Shown: positions 26,615-37,832 of the stretch, in pieces
Layout of the letters: every line of letters begins with the position of its first letter
Numbering within the stretch: position 1 is the stretch's first letter
DNA from: Mesaphorura yosii
Lineage: Eukaryota; Arthropoda; Collembola; Poduromorpha; Tullbergiidae
Direction: 5' to 3'
NCBI GenBank assembly: GCA_009869945.1
Contig: WIXG01000047.1
Location: 1-64,000 of the forward strand
Length of the DNA stretch: 64,000 bases
Translations under genes and position numbers: made by a program
Notes under the pieces: generated by a model
Seen by the model: only the letters and a program-made list of their open reading frames with translations
Databases searched by the model: none
Told to the model about the DNA's origin: nothing

Positions 26615-29600
26615 ACGAACTTGTAAGCTAACGTCTCTTTCAAGAACACCTCTGCGAAGAGCCGAGAAAATCTAAAATTCGCTACTTAATTTCAAAATTC
26701 TCAAGCACTCATTTTGAAATAAGATGTACCACGTAAGTCTTAAGTTCGGAAGATTGAGGCAAATGCAAACAAATAATTTTGTACAACTTCTGTAGACAGT
26801 AGGGCATAGATAAAGTAAAGTAAAGCAAATCATAAATACATAAATACAAATTAACGTTATCCTTACAATTGGCTACTCTTTTCCAATTTTCCCTGCTCAC
26901 TGATACTCTATTCATTTCTTTGTGTTTCTTTCTCGGTGCTGCACAATTACCATTACCACATACCACATCTTTAGTAATATCTACTGTTATCCCTGTTTGT
27001 GTATTGTCCTCACCTGAAAGTAAAAATTAACTAAACTACAGCTAAACTTCGATACAGTGTATTTTCTATCTGCAGTACTGTTTAAGCATTTATTATAATA
27101 AAGTTATTTATTCAGGTATTAGATTGATTCAAGTAAAATTTCGTTGGCACTTGAAAAAGTTGAAACTACACGTACTAATTAAAGTGTGATGCGTGAAGAA
27201 ATCCCCGTGTAATCATGACGCGTTGCTTTTGAAACTCACACTACTGTAGAGTTCTATTTCCTTAACTGAGTGAACTTAGCCTTACTTTTCTTACGATCAC
27301 AGTTAGCCAATAATTAGATAGTATTTAGTTGCGGAAGCACAAATGGATAGCACCTGACTAACATTAATTAAGAGCATCATGTTTGTTTTGTTTGTATGTT
27401 ATGTTCCGGTGTGATGTTTGAATTAAGTTTTGGCACGATCTGCTTTCTGCAGACATGTAGGCTTTAGTCTTAAAGTACTTACACTATCGATTTTGCAACT
27501 TGTGAGCACTGTGAGAATAAGTATTATCATTTTTGATACACGTAAGATTTCAGAGTTGCCTGTAGAAGTTAAGGATGAGGCAACCAGCACTAACTTCAAT
27601 ATGAACTTAACTTATTTAGCAGCACGCCATCGTTGATAGCACCCAGAATACTCTCCTTTTCTGTTTTCTTTTTGTACTGTGAATTGGCGTCTGTCTGCAC
27701 TGCGAATGTGAAAATCGCCTATCGCCTTCTAATAGTTGGAAACAATTTAAGCGTAACATTGAGTGTACTCGTACTGCGTGTTTTGGGAGTTGTGGCTGAT
27801 GCTTCCTAATGTTGTTGAGTAATTTATACTTTTAGCTTCGGAGTTTGTTTGATTGTTACTTATTCTTAAGCATTCTAGCTAAATATAGGAGCATAGATCA
27901 TGGTAAATTCAAATCAGTACTTGATGCATTTTGTTAAGACTTTACATCTAAATACCGAAATAGTCGTGGTCGTGTTTCGTGTATTTCTGCAAATTTTTGG
28001 TCTCTTGCTCTGTTTTCAGTACTAGAAAGGTATCGTAAAGTATTGATGCTAGAATTAGGATAGAATTTTTGTTTCAGTTCAGGATTTTCTTTTCGTTTTG
28101 TTTTCATTTCAAGATTGGTCTTTGTTTTCAATGTCGTTTTCGTTTATGTCTGATGTCTATTGTGATTAGGTTTACTGTCTAGCTTTTATTGTACTCTAAA
28201 AATATGAGGGAACTGCTTCAGTAACAATAACTCGCGTTTGCAAGGTCAATAGGTTAGGCAACTACAACTACTGTGCGGCATGAACTGTCATTTCGTAATT
28301 AAATAGTTCACACCACATTTATTACTTACAGGATAATATTTATGAAACAAGGGTGTATTGAAACGGAGGCAGGGACACAGAAACGTATTATAGATTATCA
28401 AGTTACAAGAGTGACACGAAGGATCCCCTAATTAAATGGAAAAGTCTGAAACTTTTGCGTAATTAATTTGAAGATTAAAAATCTGTAAAAAAAAATCATT
28501 AAAATGTTGAAAAAGGAATAAAAATAAACATGAACGAGTGAAACATTGCATTAATGAATTTGATAAGCTATTAGTTTGTGTCTTAAAATGTATCCGTCCT
28601 GTGATCTAAGTCCGAACAGAAGCAGTCTAGCAGCCGTGTCGTACCGGTGGTCTGTCAAGCTGAAGCTGACGTCATTTGGCCTACGTGAGTAGTTAATCTA
28701 CGGTGTTGTCAGTACACCGATTTCATGGAAACTCGTCTAAGGGCAGGGGACGCAGTACAGCAGTGCAAATCAACCCTGGTTCACCTTGAGTTTAACCAGC
28801 TACACCATGGTACCAGATTCTAATTACAGGATATCCAACATTATTCATGGAAATAGCCAGACCAGACCATCTGTGTGCATCTTGATTCTTGACCAGACAT
28901 TCTTTCTGGCTTTCGAGCAATCTATAACTATTGTAGAAACTTGTTCCAGAAAACCCACATTGAAGTGGAGCGAGTTGAAAAGCCCGACTGGACCCTCGAC
29001 CTGATCGCAGATGTAAAATGGGCAAACTTAGACAAATTAGCATAGCATTCGTTATTCGTTACTTTTCTGGACCCTGCCCCGAAAATAACCATTGCATTGC
29101 CGACTGAAGAGTCACGGTTTTTATTTACGTTTGCGCGGTACTTGAAACAGGAATTTGCTTCAAGCTTCAATTAATAGAGATCAGCAAAATTGGGATGTAA
29201 ACAAACTGAAAACATGCTAAGTACGCAGGTATTGCGTTTTTTTATTTGATAAATGTGAGAGATGAGACACCTAATGTACTTGATAATCTAATATGCGCTA
29301 TGGACTGTGGTGCTGTTATCCTGCTATCAGACAATGCTAGTTGCAATTCGAAACTATGCAGCAAGCAAATGTTGGCAATCTGACTGATGATGGCAATGAC
29401 AAAACCGACTGGAGCCTTGAAAGACTTGAATCATGTCTGTGAATTAGCGAATCTTCACATCATTACTTAATGCATTTGTACTCTTTCACGTATCACAGAG
29501 GAGAATCTCCAGTCGTGTTGCAAAAAAATTCAAGAACAAGTTTATTGAATCACGCAGTGGTCGACTGGAATCATGGCCGGATGTTTTTTGTGTTGTGCCG

Positions 29601-30370
29601 TGGTATTATGTGCAGAATTTCATAATCATCATTTATCATTGCACAGACGCGAGACCAAGAGACCAGAACAGAATTGTTGAGTCGTCGAGTCGAGATGATT
29701 GCCGATGACCTTCTCTTAACATTACTACGGACAAAACAAATGTGGACGCTGTGCTTCAAGTAATGAGCCGTATTTGCAATTTTGCAACTCCATTGTAGCT
29801 GAGGCTCAATATGCGCAATTTTTTGGTCCATTGGAGATTGGAGTGTGGCGTTGTATGGAGTATTGCTTATTGGGCTGAGTTTGAATCGTATCTCAGGTTA
29901 ACTGTACACAGCACAGACGCAAGCAAGCAATAACCTAACTTAACATTAACAACAAATGTTCGGTCCATCCCCTGCAGAGCCCTGCCCAGCAGAGTCGCAT
30001 TGTATACATAAAGCAATTGCAGACAAAGCATTTGAGTCGTTGAGTATTTAAGTTGGTGGTTTGGGTCTTTGCAAGCACACAGCTTGACGACACAATCAGC
30101 AGCCGAGAATCGCAATTACTACACGAGTCTCAAGTTGACTTCACTTTACAGCACGGCAGTCGCAAATCGCAAAATAAAGTGCATTGATATATAAACACCA
30201 TTTTCCTGCTTCCCCTTCGAAAGGAAGTTTTAGTCTCCTTTCGCGTTCTTCGCCCGACACATCAGAGTCGCAGTCGCTGTCAGCCATCAACCACTCTTCT
30301 ATCTTCTTCATCACCATACGTTATAATTTGTTCGAAATCGAAACCCACCGTAAACCGTGCCGTATTCAAG
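26615..30370. other. 3.7 kb without a convincing gene
   Basis: The left part is the FMR1 3' untranslated region; a polyadenylation hexamer lies at 27097. Beyond it the sequence is AT-rich with scattered stops in all frames. Short frames at 27430, 28786 and 29571 have no supporting signal. The last 200 bases lead into the small gene at 30371 and probably form its 5' untranslated region. Confidence 0.5.
27097..27102 (+). terminator. Candidate polyadenylation signal of the FMR1 gene
   Basis: AATAAA about 480 bases after the stop codon, followed by a T-rich stretch. It is the first canonical hexamer I noted downstream of the gene; longer 3' ends are possible. Confidence 0.45.
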
Positions 30371-30818
30371 ATGAGTTCCATGTCCGCTGCTAGTGGTAAG
30401 TTACGACTTTCATTTTTAAAGTGAAACAAGCAAGAATCAGGAATCGAAAGTTATACGCTTTTGCAAGACTCTGACATCTGTTTCGAGTTCAATAGTTCGT
30501 TTAGAAAAATTAGTAATATTTTCTTTCTAGAAAAACGTACTTGGTGGCAAAATCCCCTCAAGTCGTTCACCAGAAGCATGTCCACTGAGAGCGAGCCGTC
30601 GTCGCCGTCGTACAACAAGGTGCACATGAGTCCAGGTACGTTTCCTGAAAACGAGCAGCTGCACCTTAAAATTTAGACAAATGGTTAATGCGTTGACGCT
30701 TTCCGGTACAGAAATGGCTGCCATCTTGGCCAAACGACGGGAGAGTCTCGAGAAGCTGAAGGTCGAGAAGCCGTCTCCTTGGATGCTCCTTCATCCCTTT
30801 GAAGCGAGCGACGAGTAA
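30371..30818 (+). CDS. Unrecognised 78-residue protein, three exons
   Basis: Exons 30371-30395, 30531-30635 and 30712-30818 have canonical donors (G|GTAAGT, G|GTACGT) and acceptors (TTTCTAG, GGTACAG) and join in frame to 78 residues ending EASDE. All three introns and exons keep phase 1, which supports a real gene although each exon is too short to stand out. The product is basic and Ser-rich (KRTWWQNPLKSFTRSMSTES), with a predicted helix (PEMAAILAKRRESLEKLKVE) and no signal peptide or membrane segment. I do not recognise the family. A polyadenylation hexamer at 31068 fits its 3' end. Confidence 0.72.
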
Positions 30819-31773
30819 AGCAAGGCACGCGTCCTTGGAACTGGACCAGGAAAGCAACTAGAGAACAAACAACAAACGTACGATGGAACCAAAGAGAGAA
30901 ACGCCTGCGCCCGTGTTGTGATTCATTGGGAACTTTAGTTTTAGCTTTCATAAGAGTAGTATGACATTTCCGGTAATCTTTTCCTTCTTCCTCCGTGCAC
31001 GTTAACTTAACTTATGTTTACTCATTCCTTGTACTCGAACTCGAAGTAATGCTGAAGTAATAAGGAAAATAAAGCGGCCGCATTCTGAGATTCTATGAAT
31101 GAGTGAATCGACAGTTTTTATTACTGTATGCTTAGTGCTTTTAATTAGCGAGAAAAATACACTTTGCTATGCAATTATTCACATGGGACAAAATGAACCT
31201 TGACGCGATGCGATGCGAAGCTTTGTGCGATGTGTACATTTCCTGTAATTGCATTTAACTTCCTACAGCGTACGCATTGTTTATTAAGTTTAGAACGGTC
31301 AGTTGTCAGTTCATTTAAAGTCAAGATATCTGACAGCAAACAAGAAGAAAAGTTGAACTCAATTTAATTAGGTTTATAGCTTCTCGAACATTCGAATCCT
31401 GCCTGGTGTTTTTCCAGATACGTCTTAAATGCGGCGCTCTTCTAAAAATTATTGTTGTGCCTGATGCATTGATTGGTCCACTTCTAATGAAGCGATTGAA
31501 TTGTAAGTTAAGGGAAGTCAATCGTAAATACAAATTAACATCACACAAATTAAGTAGACGAAATAAATAGTAATATAAGAAATAGACGCGATAGAATTGT
31601 TGCCACTTTTATTACTTCTTTTCATCATAAATTGCGCTTATTAAGAAGTGCTTCAAAACAATCGAGCTAATGAACTGTTTTTACTTAATTCTATCGACAC
31701 GTTTTTTTTGTTATTCTTCGTTCTTAGTAAACATAATTGAATTTTGGAAATCTTGAGTGCAGCCGACGACCGA
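30819..31773. other. 3' flank between convergent genes
   Basis: Gap between the stop of the 78-residue gene and the stop of the minus-strand F-box gene. AATAAA at 31068-31073 is in the right place for the plus-strand transcript. No other feature seen; open frames are short and stop-rich. Confidence 0.5.
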
Positions 31774-34252
31774 TTACCAATCATCCCAATGCTGATGAGG
31801 ATGTCGATAGCGGCGATCTCTTCGGTGCTCGTCCGAAGATTTTCTAATTCTTGTCCAATCAACAATATCATTGAAATTCGGATGCTCCACGTACGAGTGA
31901 TGTCCAGTACTTCGTTTTGCAGAAGTCTGCATTTCAATTGGAAATGAATGAACCGTCCCATTTCAAGCAAGAAACTAGTTTTCTTACCTCACTAATATAA
32001 ATTCGTTTAATATTGCTGTGACCTTTGAGCAAGAGATTCAATCCAAGATGAGAAATCCGATGTACTTGGCGGAGGGTCAAGATTTCAAGAGCAGGGGTTG
32101 CTTCGATAAGCCAACGTAATCCAACGTCACTGATCTATGAAACGATGTAATGCTTGTGAGTTAACCATATCGGGGCAAATCAAATGAAAACATCTTCTTG
32201 ATGTAGAGTAAATGTTACATTTGCACATTCACTCAAATCTAATGACTCCAAGGCAGTAAAGATCATTCCGAATCTGATTGAGACGTCTGTCAATTTGATA
32301 CATCCATGAAAGCAGATTCTTTTGAGTTCTGTATAAAGGAAGTGAAAGTTACATCAATCTGAAGAAGTTTTGTATCATGTGTCCCGGGTTTTCGTAACTT
32401 ACTTCGAAGGTGGGTTAAGATGACGCGGTTGTCAGTCACAACTGCGTGAGACATCAAATTGTGCCCGGCACAAGTGTTCAAAGCTGCACATACGGTCGGA
32501 TCAAGGCCAGTAACGCCACAGTCAGTCAACCTGACTGCCTTGACGATGTTTAGTTCTTCCAGTTGGCTCATATTCAGAATCACGACACGCATCATTTGAT
32601 CGTTAAATTGATCACACTCATGGAGTTCGAACTTGGTCAAATTCCGAATGCTGGCGTGTCTTAGCAGTGCCTGCAGATGAGCATGCTCTCGTTGTGGCCA
32701 GTAGTGGGCGAGAGTAAGCGACCGCAACCCAGCCGGCAGATTGTTGAGAAATGCGTAGTCCAAATGGGTTTCGAATTGCCATCGCGGCAAACTTGTTGCG
32801 TGCAGCATTTCACCGTCTTCAACCGTGAGGTCTTCGACTTGTGCCAGATCTGGCAAAAGTGTGTGGAGAGGCAGCGTGTTGTTATGGTCGAGTCGAATGT
32901 AGAAAGTGATCCTTAGTTTTCGGAGAGAATCTGTGCCCTGTAAAATTTGTTGCAAGTTTTCGAGGAAATTGCGTACCATAATCATAGCAATGGACACTGA
33001 AGCGAGTTCTCCTGTGTTCTGCTGCTTGCGGAGAATTCCCAGTATCGACGTGTTGATGGCTGGAAAAAGTCTCGAATCACGATCACGCTTTTTAATGTTG
33101 ACTGGCTCAATGTGGACATCGAACTCCCTCAGTGCCAATCCGTCTTTAAATCGTTGTGGATCTCCCATCGCACTCAACAAGTTTTCACCCGCTTTATTAT
33201 GAATGAATGAAAATGTCTTCAGTGTCGCTTGACTGTCTTCTATAATTCGAGCGAGTTGATCAACCATGGCTTCTGTATTTGGACTCATGAAGACATCAGG
33301 ATTTAAAGGGCAATGTTCGAACTTAAATGTTGTCAACTTGCATCGCAAGCGCAATACTTGCAAAACACAAAAGGGTAATGAAGCTTGCTCGCAAACTTCC
33401 AGCGAAGTGATTGTTGGTTTTCCAAACAATTCGGAGGCTTGATCAGCTGCCCTTGTGGTCAGACTGAATGGATTGTGTTCACAGTAGATGACGTATGAAT
33501 AACTTTGCATTTCGACTTCTTCGTGGCCATGGCCATGGATATGGTTTGCGTTGCCCTTTTTAGGAGCTACCGCTTTGCGTTCATGCACTGGAATGATGTA
33601 AACCGCTCTCAGGACCAGCGTTTGTAATGACGAGCAGGAGTCGATCAGATTGGCCAAATCCAGACACCCGATGGTGAGATACTCCAGCTTCAGCGTTTGA
33701 ACCGTTCCTTTGACGTGAAGCCAGTAAATTCGAAAGTAGTCTTGCTTGACGTAATTGAAGTATCGAAGTTTGATGTGGAACCATTTTGTAGTTGAGCATT
33801 TATCCAATTGTTCTGCTTTGTGATGCCAGCCTCTGCCGAATTTCACCGGAGTTTCCAAAAACTTTGGGTGAGATGAGACGACATAGTTCCAGTCCCGGGA
33901 GACCAGACGAAGAAGCTTGAGGTGACGACGGCTTGCATAGTTGAAGATGTGCTTCAGAACCTTGAAATGCGAGCCATGTATCAAGTAAGAGTGCTCCCTC
34001 TACCATCGAACAACTTACTTGTCTTGGAAATTCACAGGCAAATGCTGTTGCTGGCTGCACCTCGTCTCCATTTCCATCTTGTTCCATCTTCTCTGCTTCA
34101 ACTGAATGGTCCAAATCGCCTTGAGCAACGTCGGCATTCTGTGGCCCAAAGATGAAGTATTCACTCAAAATTTTGGAAAAATTGCGCAGGAACACTGAAA
34201 TGCGAATGCTGACATTCACACAAAATCCTAACGCATGTCGACAATCCGACAT
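31774..34252 (-). CDS. F-box / leucine-rich-repeat protein (FBXL type)
   Basis: Probable substrate receptor of an SCF (Skp1-cullin-F-box) ubiquitin ligase. Five exons (34252-34019, 33960-32403, 32328-32219, 32134-31988, 31926-31774) join in frame to 733 residues. The F-box lies at about 74-115 (EFPRQVLKHIFNYASRRHLK, then LLRLVSRDWNYVV). A long region of irregular leucine-rich repeats follows, clearest near the end (TKFELHECDQFNDQMMRVVI, LEELNIVKAVRLTDCGVTGL, LKRICFHGCIKLTDVSIRFG, ALESLDLSECAN). The last exon is His/Arg-rich (RRDRRYRHPHQHWDDW) and ends right after it. A 73-residue acidic N-terminal segment precedes the F-box. I cannot assign a specific FBXL orthologue. It starts 72 bases from a divergent small ORF. 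Confidence 0.85.
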
Positions 34253-34323
34253 CGCTCGTCTCGTCGATGCGACGTCGAAATCGTTGCATTTCCTCTGCCG
34301 TCCGGCGGAAATAAGAAACGCCT

Positions 34324-34566
34324 ATGCCTCGCGTTGTGAATGCAAGTAATTTTGCGTGTAAACCTTCAACTTTACTAATGACAACAAGCCTCGACGAAGA
34401 TGTCATAAGCAAAAGCAATTTAGATCACTACAGAATTGTAGTCAAATATTGGGCTCATCTGACTGATGGTACAACCGGTACAATAGAGGTTATTGACTTG
34501 ATGAGCGAGCGTTACGCAGTTAAACCGGAGTGGACAAACGCATGGAAAAATGGAAATTCCAAATAA
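34324..34566 (+). CDS. Small single-exon ORF, unrecognised
   Basis: 80 codons from ATG 34324 to TAA 34566, head-to-head with the F-box gene. The C-terminal half (LDHYRIVVKYWAHLTDGTTG, then EVIDLMSERYAVKPEW) has a protein-like alternation of hydrophobic and polar residues. An ATTAAA at 34612 could serve as polyadenylation signal. A second ATG at codon 19 could be the true start. No family is recognised; it could be a short gene or chance. There is no signal peptide or membrane segment. Confidence 0.4.
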   Translation: MPRVVNASNFACKPSTLLMTTSLDEDVISKSNLDHYRIVVKYWAHLTDGTTGTIEVIDLMSERYAVKPEWTNAWKNGNSK

Positions 34567-37500
34567 GACACTGTTACAACCTGCTATAAAAAGATTACAA
34601 TAGATCCTCTCATTAAATACACTTTTCAGAAAGGTTTCAGCTGTTGGACGCGAGCATTTATTGCACAGTGAATGTTAAAAGGACCTTTTCAGTCTTTCTC
34701 CAAATTTCTCGAATTTTCCACTTATACCTCACTCTTGCATCTTTTCAAGCCTTCACCTGTTGTCTTTTCTCTCGGCAAAGACTGCACTCTGCCAGGTATT
34801 GTATTGTTCACTAATCTTGATGGACTTAATTCGTGTAACAGCGACGAGCGCATACTGAAATGAAGTCATTATTACGAATGACGGGCCATGAGATGAGATT
34901 AACATCGTGCTTCACTCTGCTGCATTCTAGAACTGTACTTCATGATTTATAGATTTATGAAACGGATTATGGAAATAAATATCGAGATGACGTCGGATTA
35001 CGGAAAGACGCCTTTTCACTCTGCTTCACACACTCGCGCAGCGTACATGGTACAAGTGACCAGTTGGAAAGATTAGATTGCAATTGCCAAAATGGTGTGC
35101 AGTGCACGTGCACATGTTGGTTCGTTTGAGAAGGACGGGCGTTTTGTACGAGATTAGCGTCACACGCCTCGCAGTCGCAGTGTGCACACTTTACTTTGCT
35201 TTTGCCCTACCCCCCGTTCGTGCTTTCGCTCTGTTGACTCATATTCGCCAACTCAGGACTGAACACCGCGCTACCACTATGGATAGTGACAACAATGAAA
35301 TGCTATGCCGGGCTCGGCTTCAAGAATGATTTATTACATGACATTTCTTCATACATGCCGTTTGTTGCCACCATTGGCTGTCATTGCCGTTGCCGCGCTG
35401 CCCACGAACATGTACACATTTTTTAAACCTAATTTCGGTTGAAGACTAAAAATAGAATGGACACTGACTTGTTTTCTTATTGGTTATTATCACTTGTAAA
35501 TTGGCCATGCCATTAAATAGCAATAAAAATGAAGTTTCATGTCACCAGGAACTGTTAACAATGACGGCAATCAGCGCACAAATCATACACAGTATAAAAT
35601 GCGAAAAACGCGATTGGCAATTGCGATTGCCAATGCCAAGAGCATGAGATGAAAAGCGTTTTGGTTTCTTGGGCTGAATTCGACGTCATGATACTTGAAA
35701 CTTGATACAAGACAGGCGAGAAGTGTTTCACAACTCGTCAATGATACTCGATATGGATACAAGAACTCAAAAACAGAAACATAACCCGAAAATGGCAAAA
35801 GGAATACAGATGAAGTTGCAGTTCGTTCGCAGTTGCATTGCAAGTAGACTGTTGGCTCCGCATGAATAAATACGGCATTCGCATGATGGACTTGCATCTC
35901 GCCGCGTCATTCTTCTAGCGCCGCAGTCGTAGTTGCCCTCTTTTCCGTAAACGTAAACGCAAACTCTGTGTTCAAAATACCATGGCCGTGCCGTAATTTC
36001 CGCGCAACATGACAATTGTGCTTAATCATTCACAAACTACGCGAACAATGCGTCAATCCTGTACTTGAATGTGTGATGCATAACGAACACGAGACACGAG
36101 CATGAAACATGCCACCTGCATATTTAGACTTAATGCACTTTACTTTTGGAATGGGGTGAAAGAGAGCGAGATTAACGACGGAGCGGGCGTATGAATTTTA
36201 GTAGGGTTTGGGGGTTTGGGTTTATTATTATGCCATGAACTCATTTCTGTTTTATTGCGAAAGGAAGTCCTAACTTGTCTGAATGCATCTCGTCTTCGTC
36301 TTCTGCTGCTTAAGTCTGCCTCGTTTTGATTCCTCACTCTCAACTAACAATGTAGCAATTATAATTTCAGTCACATAACCTTGAGCTTGAAACACGCAAT
36401 GTAGGAAGTGAATTTTACTGCTACTACATGGAAAACCAGAATTTTGCATTCTCTCGATGTCTTTGCATTCTCGGCCACCGAATGGACCACAGACTGAAAA
36501 CGGGGCTGGCGAAACGACAGTCGCTCGGAGTTTACAAACAAGTGTTTCTGCTTGTTGGTCCAATACAATTATGAGTATGATTGGTTACAAGCCAAACAGG
36601 CGAGCCATTATTGTAAACAGGCTATGACTTCGTATTCACCGTGCGCGTCTTCGTTTCGTTCACGTATTCGGTAACGGGATTTCGCATTCGACAATCAGGA
36701 TTGAGAATCTGCATGGTTTTGCTATTTCATTTCGTATATCGTTTATATAGCACAGGTTCCCCGCAATAATGCTGCTTGGCATGGCCATTGCCCACATTGT
36801 TTCAAGAATCTGGTCGCAGTTGCAGTGAAAAGATGAAGGTAAGATTGAATGAAGATGGGTCGAGACGAGTGCGAGTGGAAGAATTATGAAGATCTTTACC
36901 ACCACAGTTTAAAGCAATGCAGGAGGTTACATTCCCGTTAGTTCAACTCGAGGATGAGAAATGCAAGACTGCAGAAAACATAGCGAAGGCAAGCAAAGGA
37001 ATTTTACCTGAGCCGTCTGCCCGGATCGTCATCATCCTTCGATGAGTCGCAGCCTGAGTGCATTGTTGTACCCGTGCATCAGTGCATCGTCTGCCCAACA
37101 ATCGCTACCTGCGTGTAACAATAGCAATCGTCTTCGTCGGTGAGACATTTTCTTGAGAAGTTCTCGTCCGTTCCCTCAGTCAGTCACTCATTCTTCTTCC
37201 GATTGTCAGTCAGTCAGTCAGTCGGTCGTCTATTTTTTGTTACTGTCGCCACTTTGCAGTGGAAAGGTGAAAATTCTTGTGCGTGTTGTCATAGCGTGTC
37301 TTGCCCTCGTTAGAAAGTAACCACTCCGAATTTCCATACATCCATATTCAGATATTCTGATTCTGGCACAATTAGCCTCGACATTGAATTCCGAGTGTCA
37401 GAGGGCTATTGTCTGAAATAGCTTCTGGTGCGGCAAGTTTTCTCTCGTATTTTCAATAGAAGTGCCACCTTCGTTTGTGCCTTGGACGTTGCACGAAGAA

Positions 37501-37832
37501 GCGAAAATTAAAGTTCAGGGGCAAGCTCATCTACACTGGCTTCAGATTTTGACGTGACAAGAATAAATTCTTGTTTTCACTGATTTCATTGTTACACGAA
37601 TCTCACAGTCTTCAGAAGCCATCAAGACAGAGGCAGAAGTTGAAGTAGAAGCAGTGTAAATGTGAATCAAGATCAGACGAGTCAAGATTATTTATTGCTT
37701 TGTTTGTGCTTTGTGAATGTGGCCTTGCGCTTGCGTGATATTTTGACGGCCGGAAGGACATCTTGTTGACTGGCATTGCTCTGTGTCAAGTTCAAGTTCC
37801 TACCAAGCAAAAAAGGAATCACCAGTGACAAA
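34567..37832. other. 3.3 kb gene-free region upstream of the FCP3C-like gene
   Basis: Only short, overlapping frames. The right part is pyrimidine- and CAGT-rich, with a (CAGT)n run at about 37205-37230. It probably carries the promoter and 5' untranslated exons of the secreted protein gene that starts at 37833. No transposon or RNA gene recognised. Confidence 0.45.

Noticed and set aside
37200-37235. CAGT repeat run as a possible regulatory array.
   Set aside because: Simple-sequence slippage is the simpler reading; a similar short run near 39,100 shows it is not specific.
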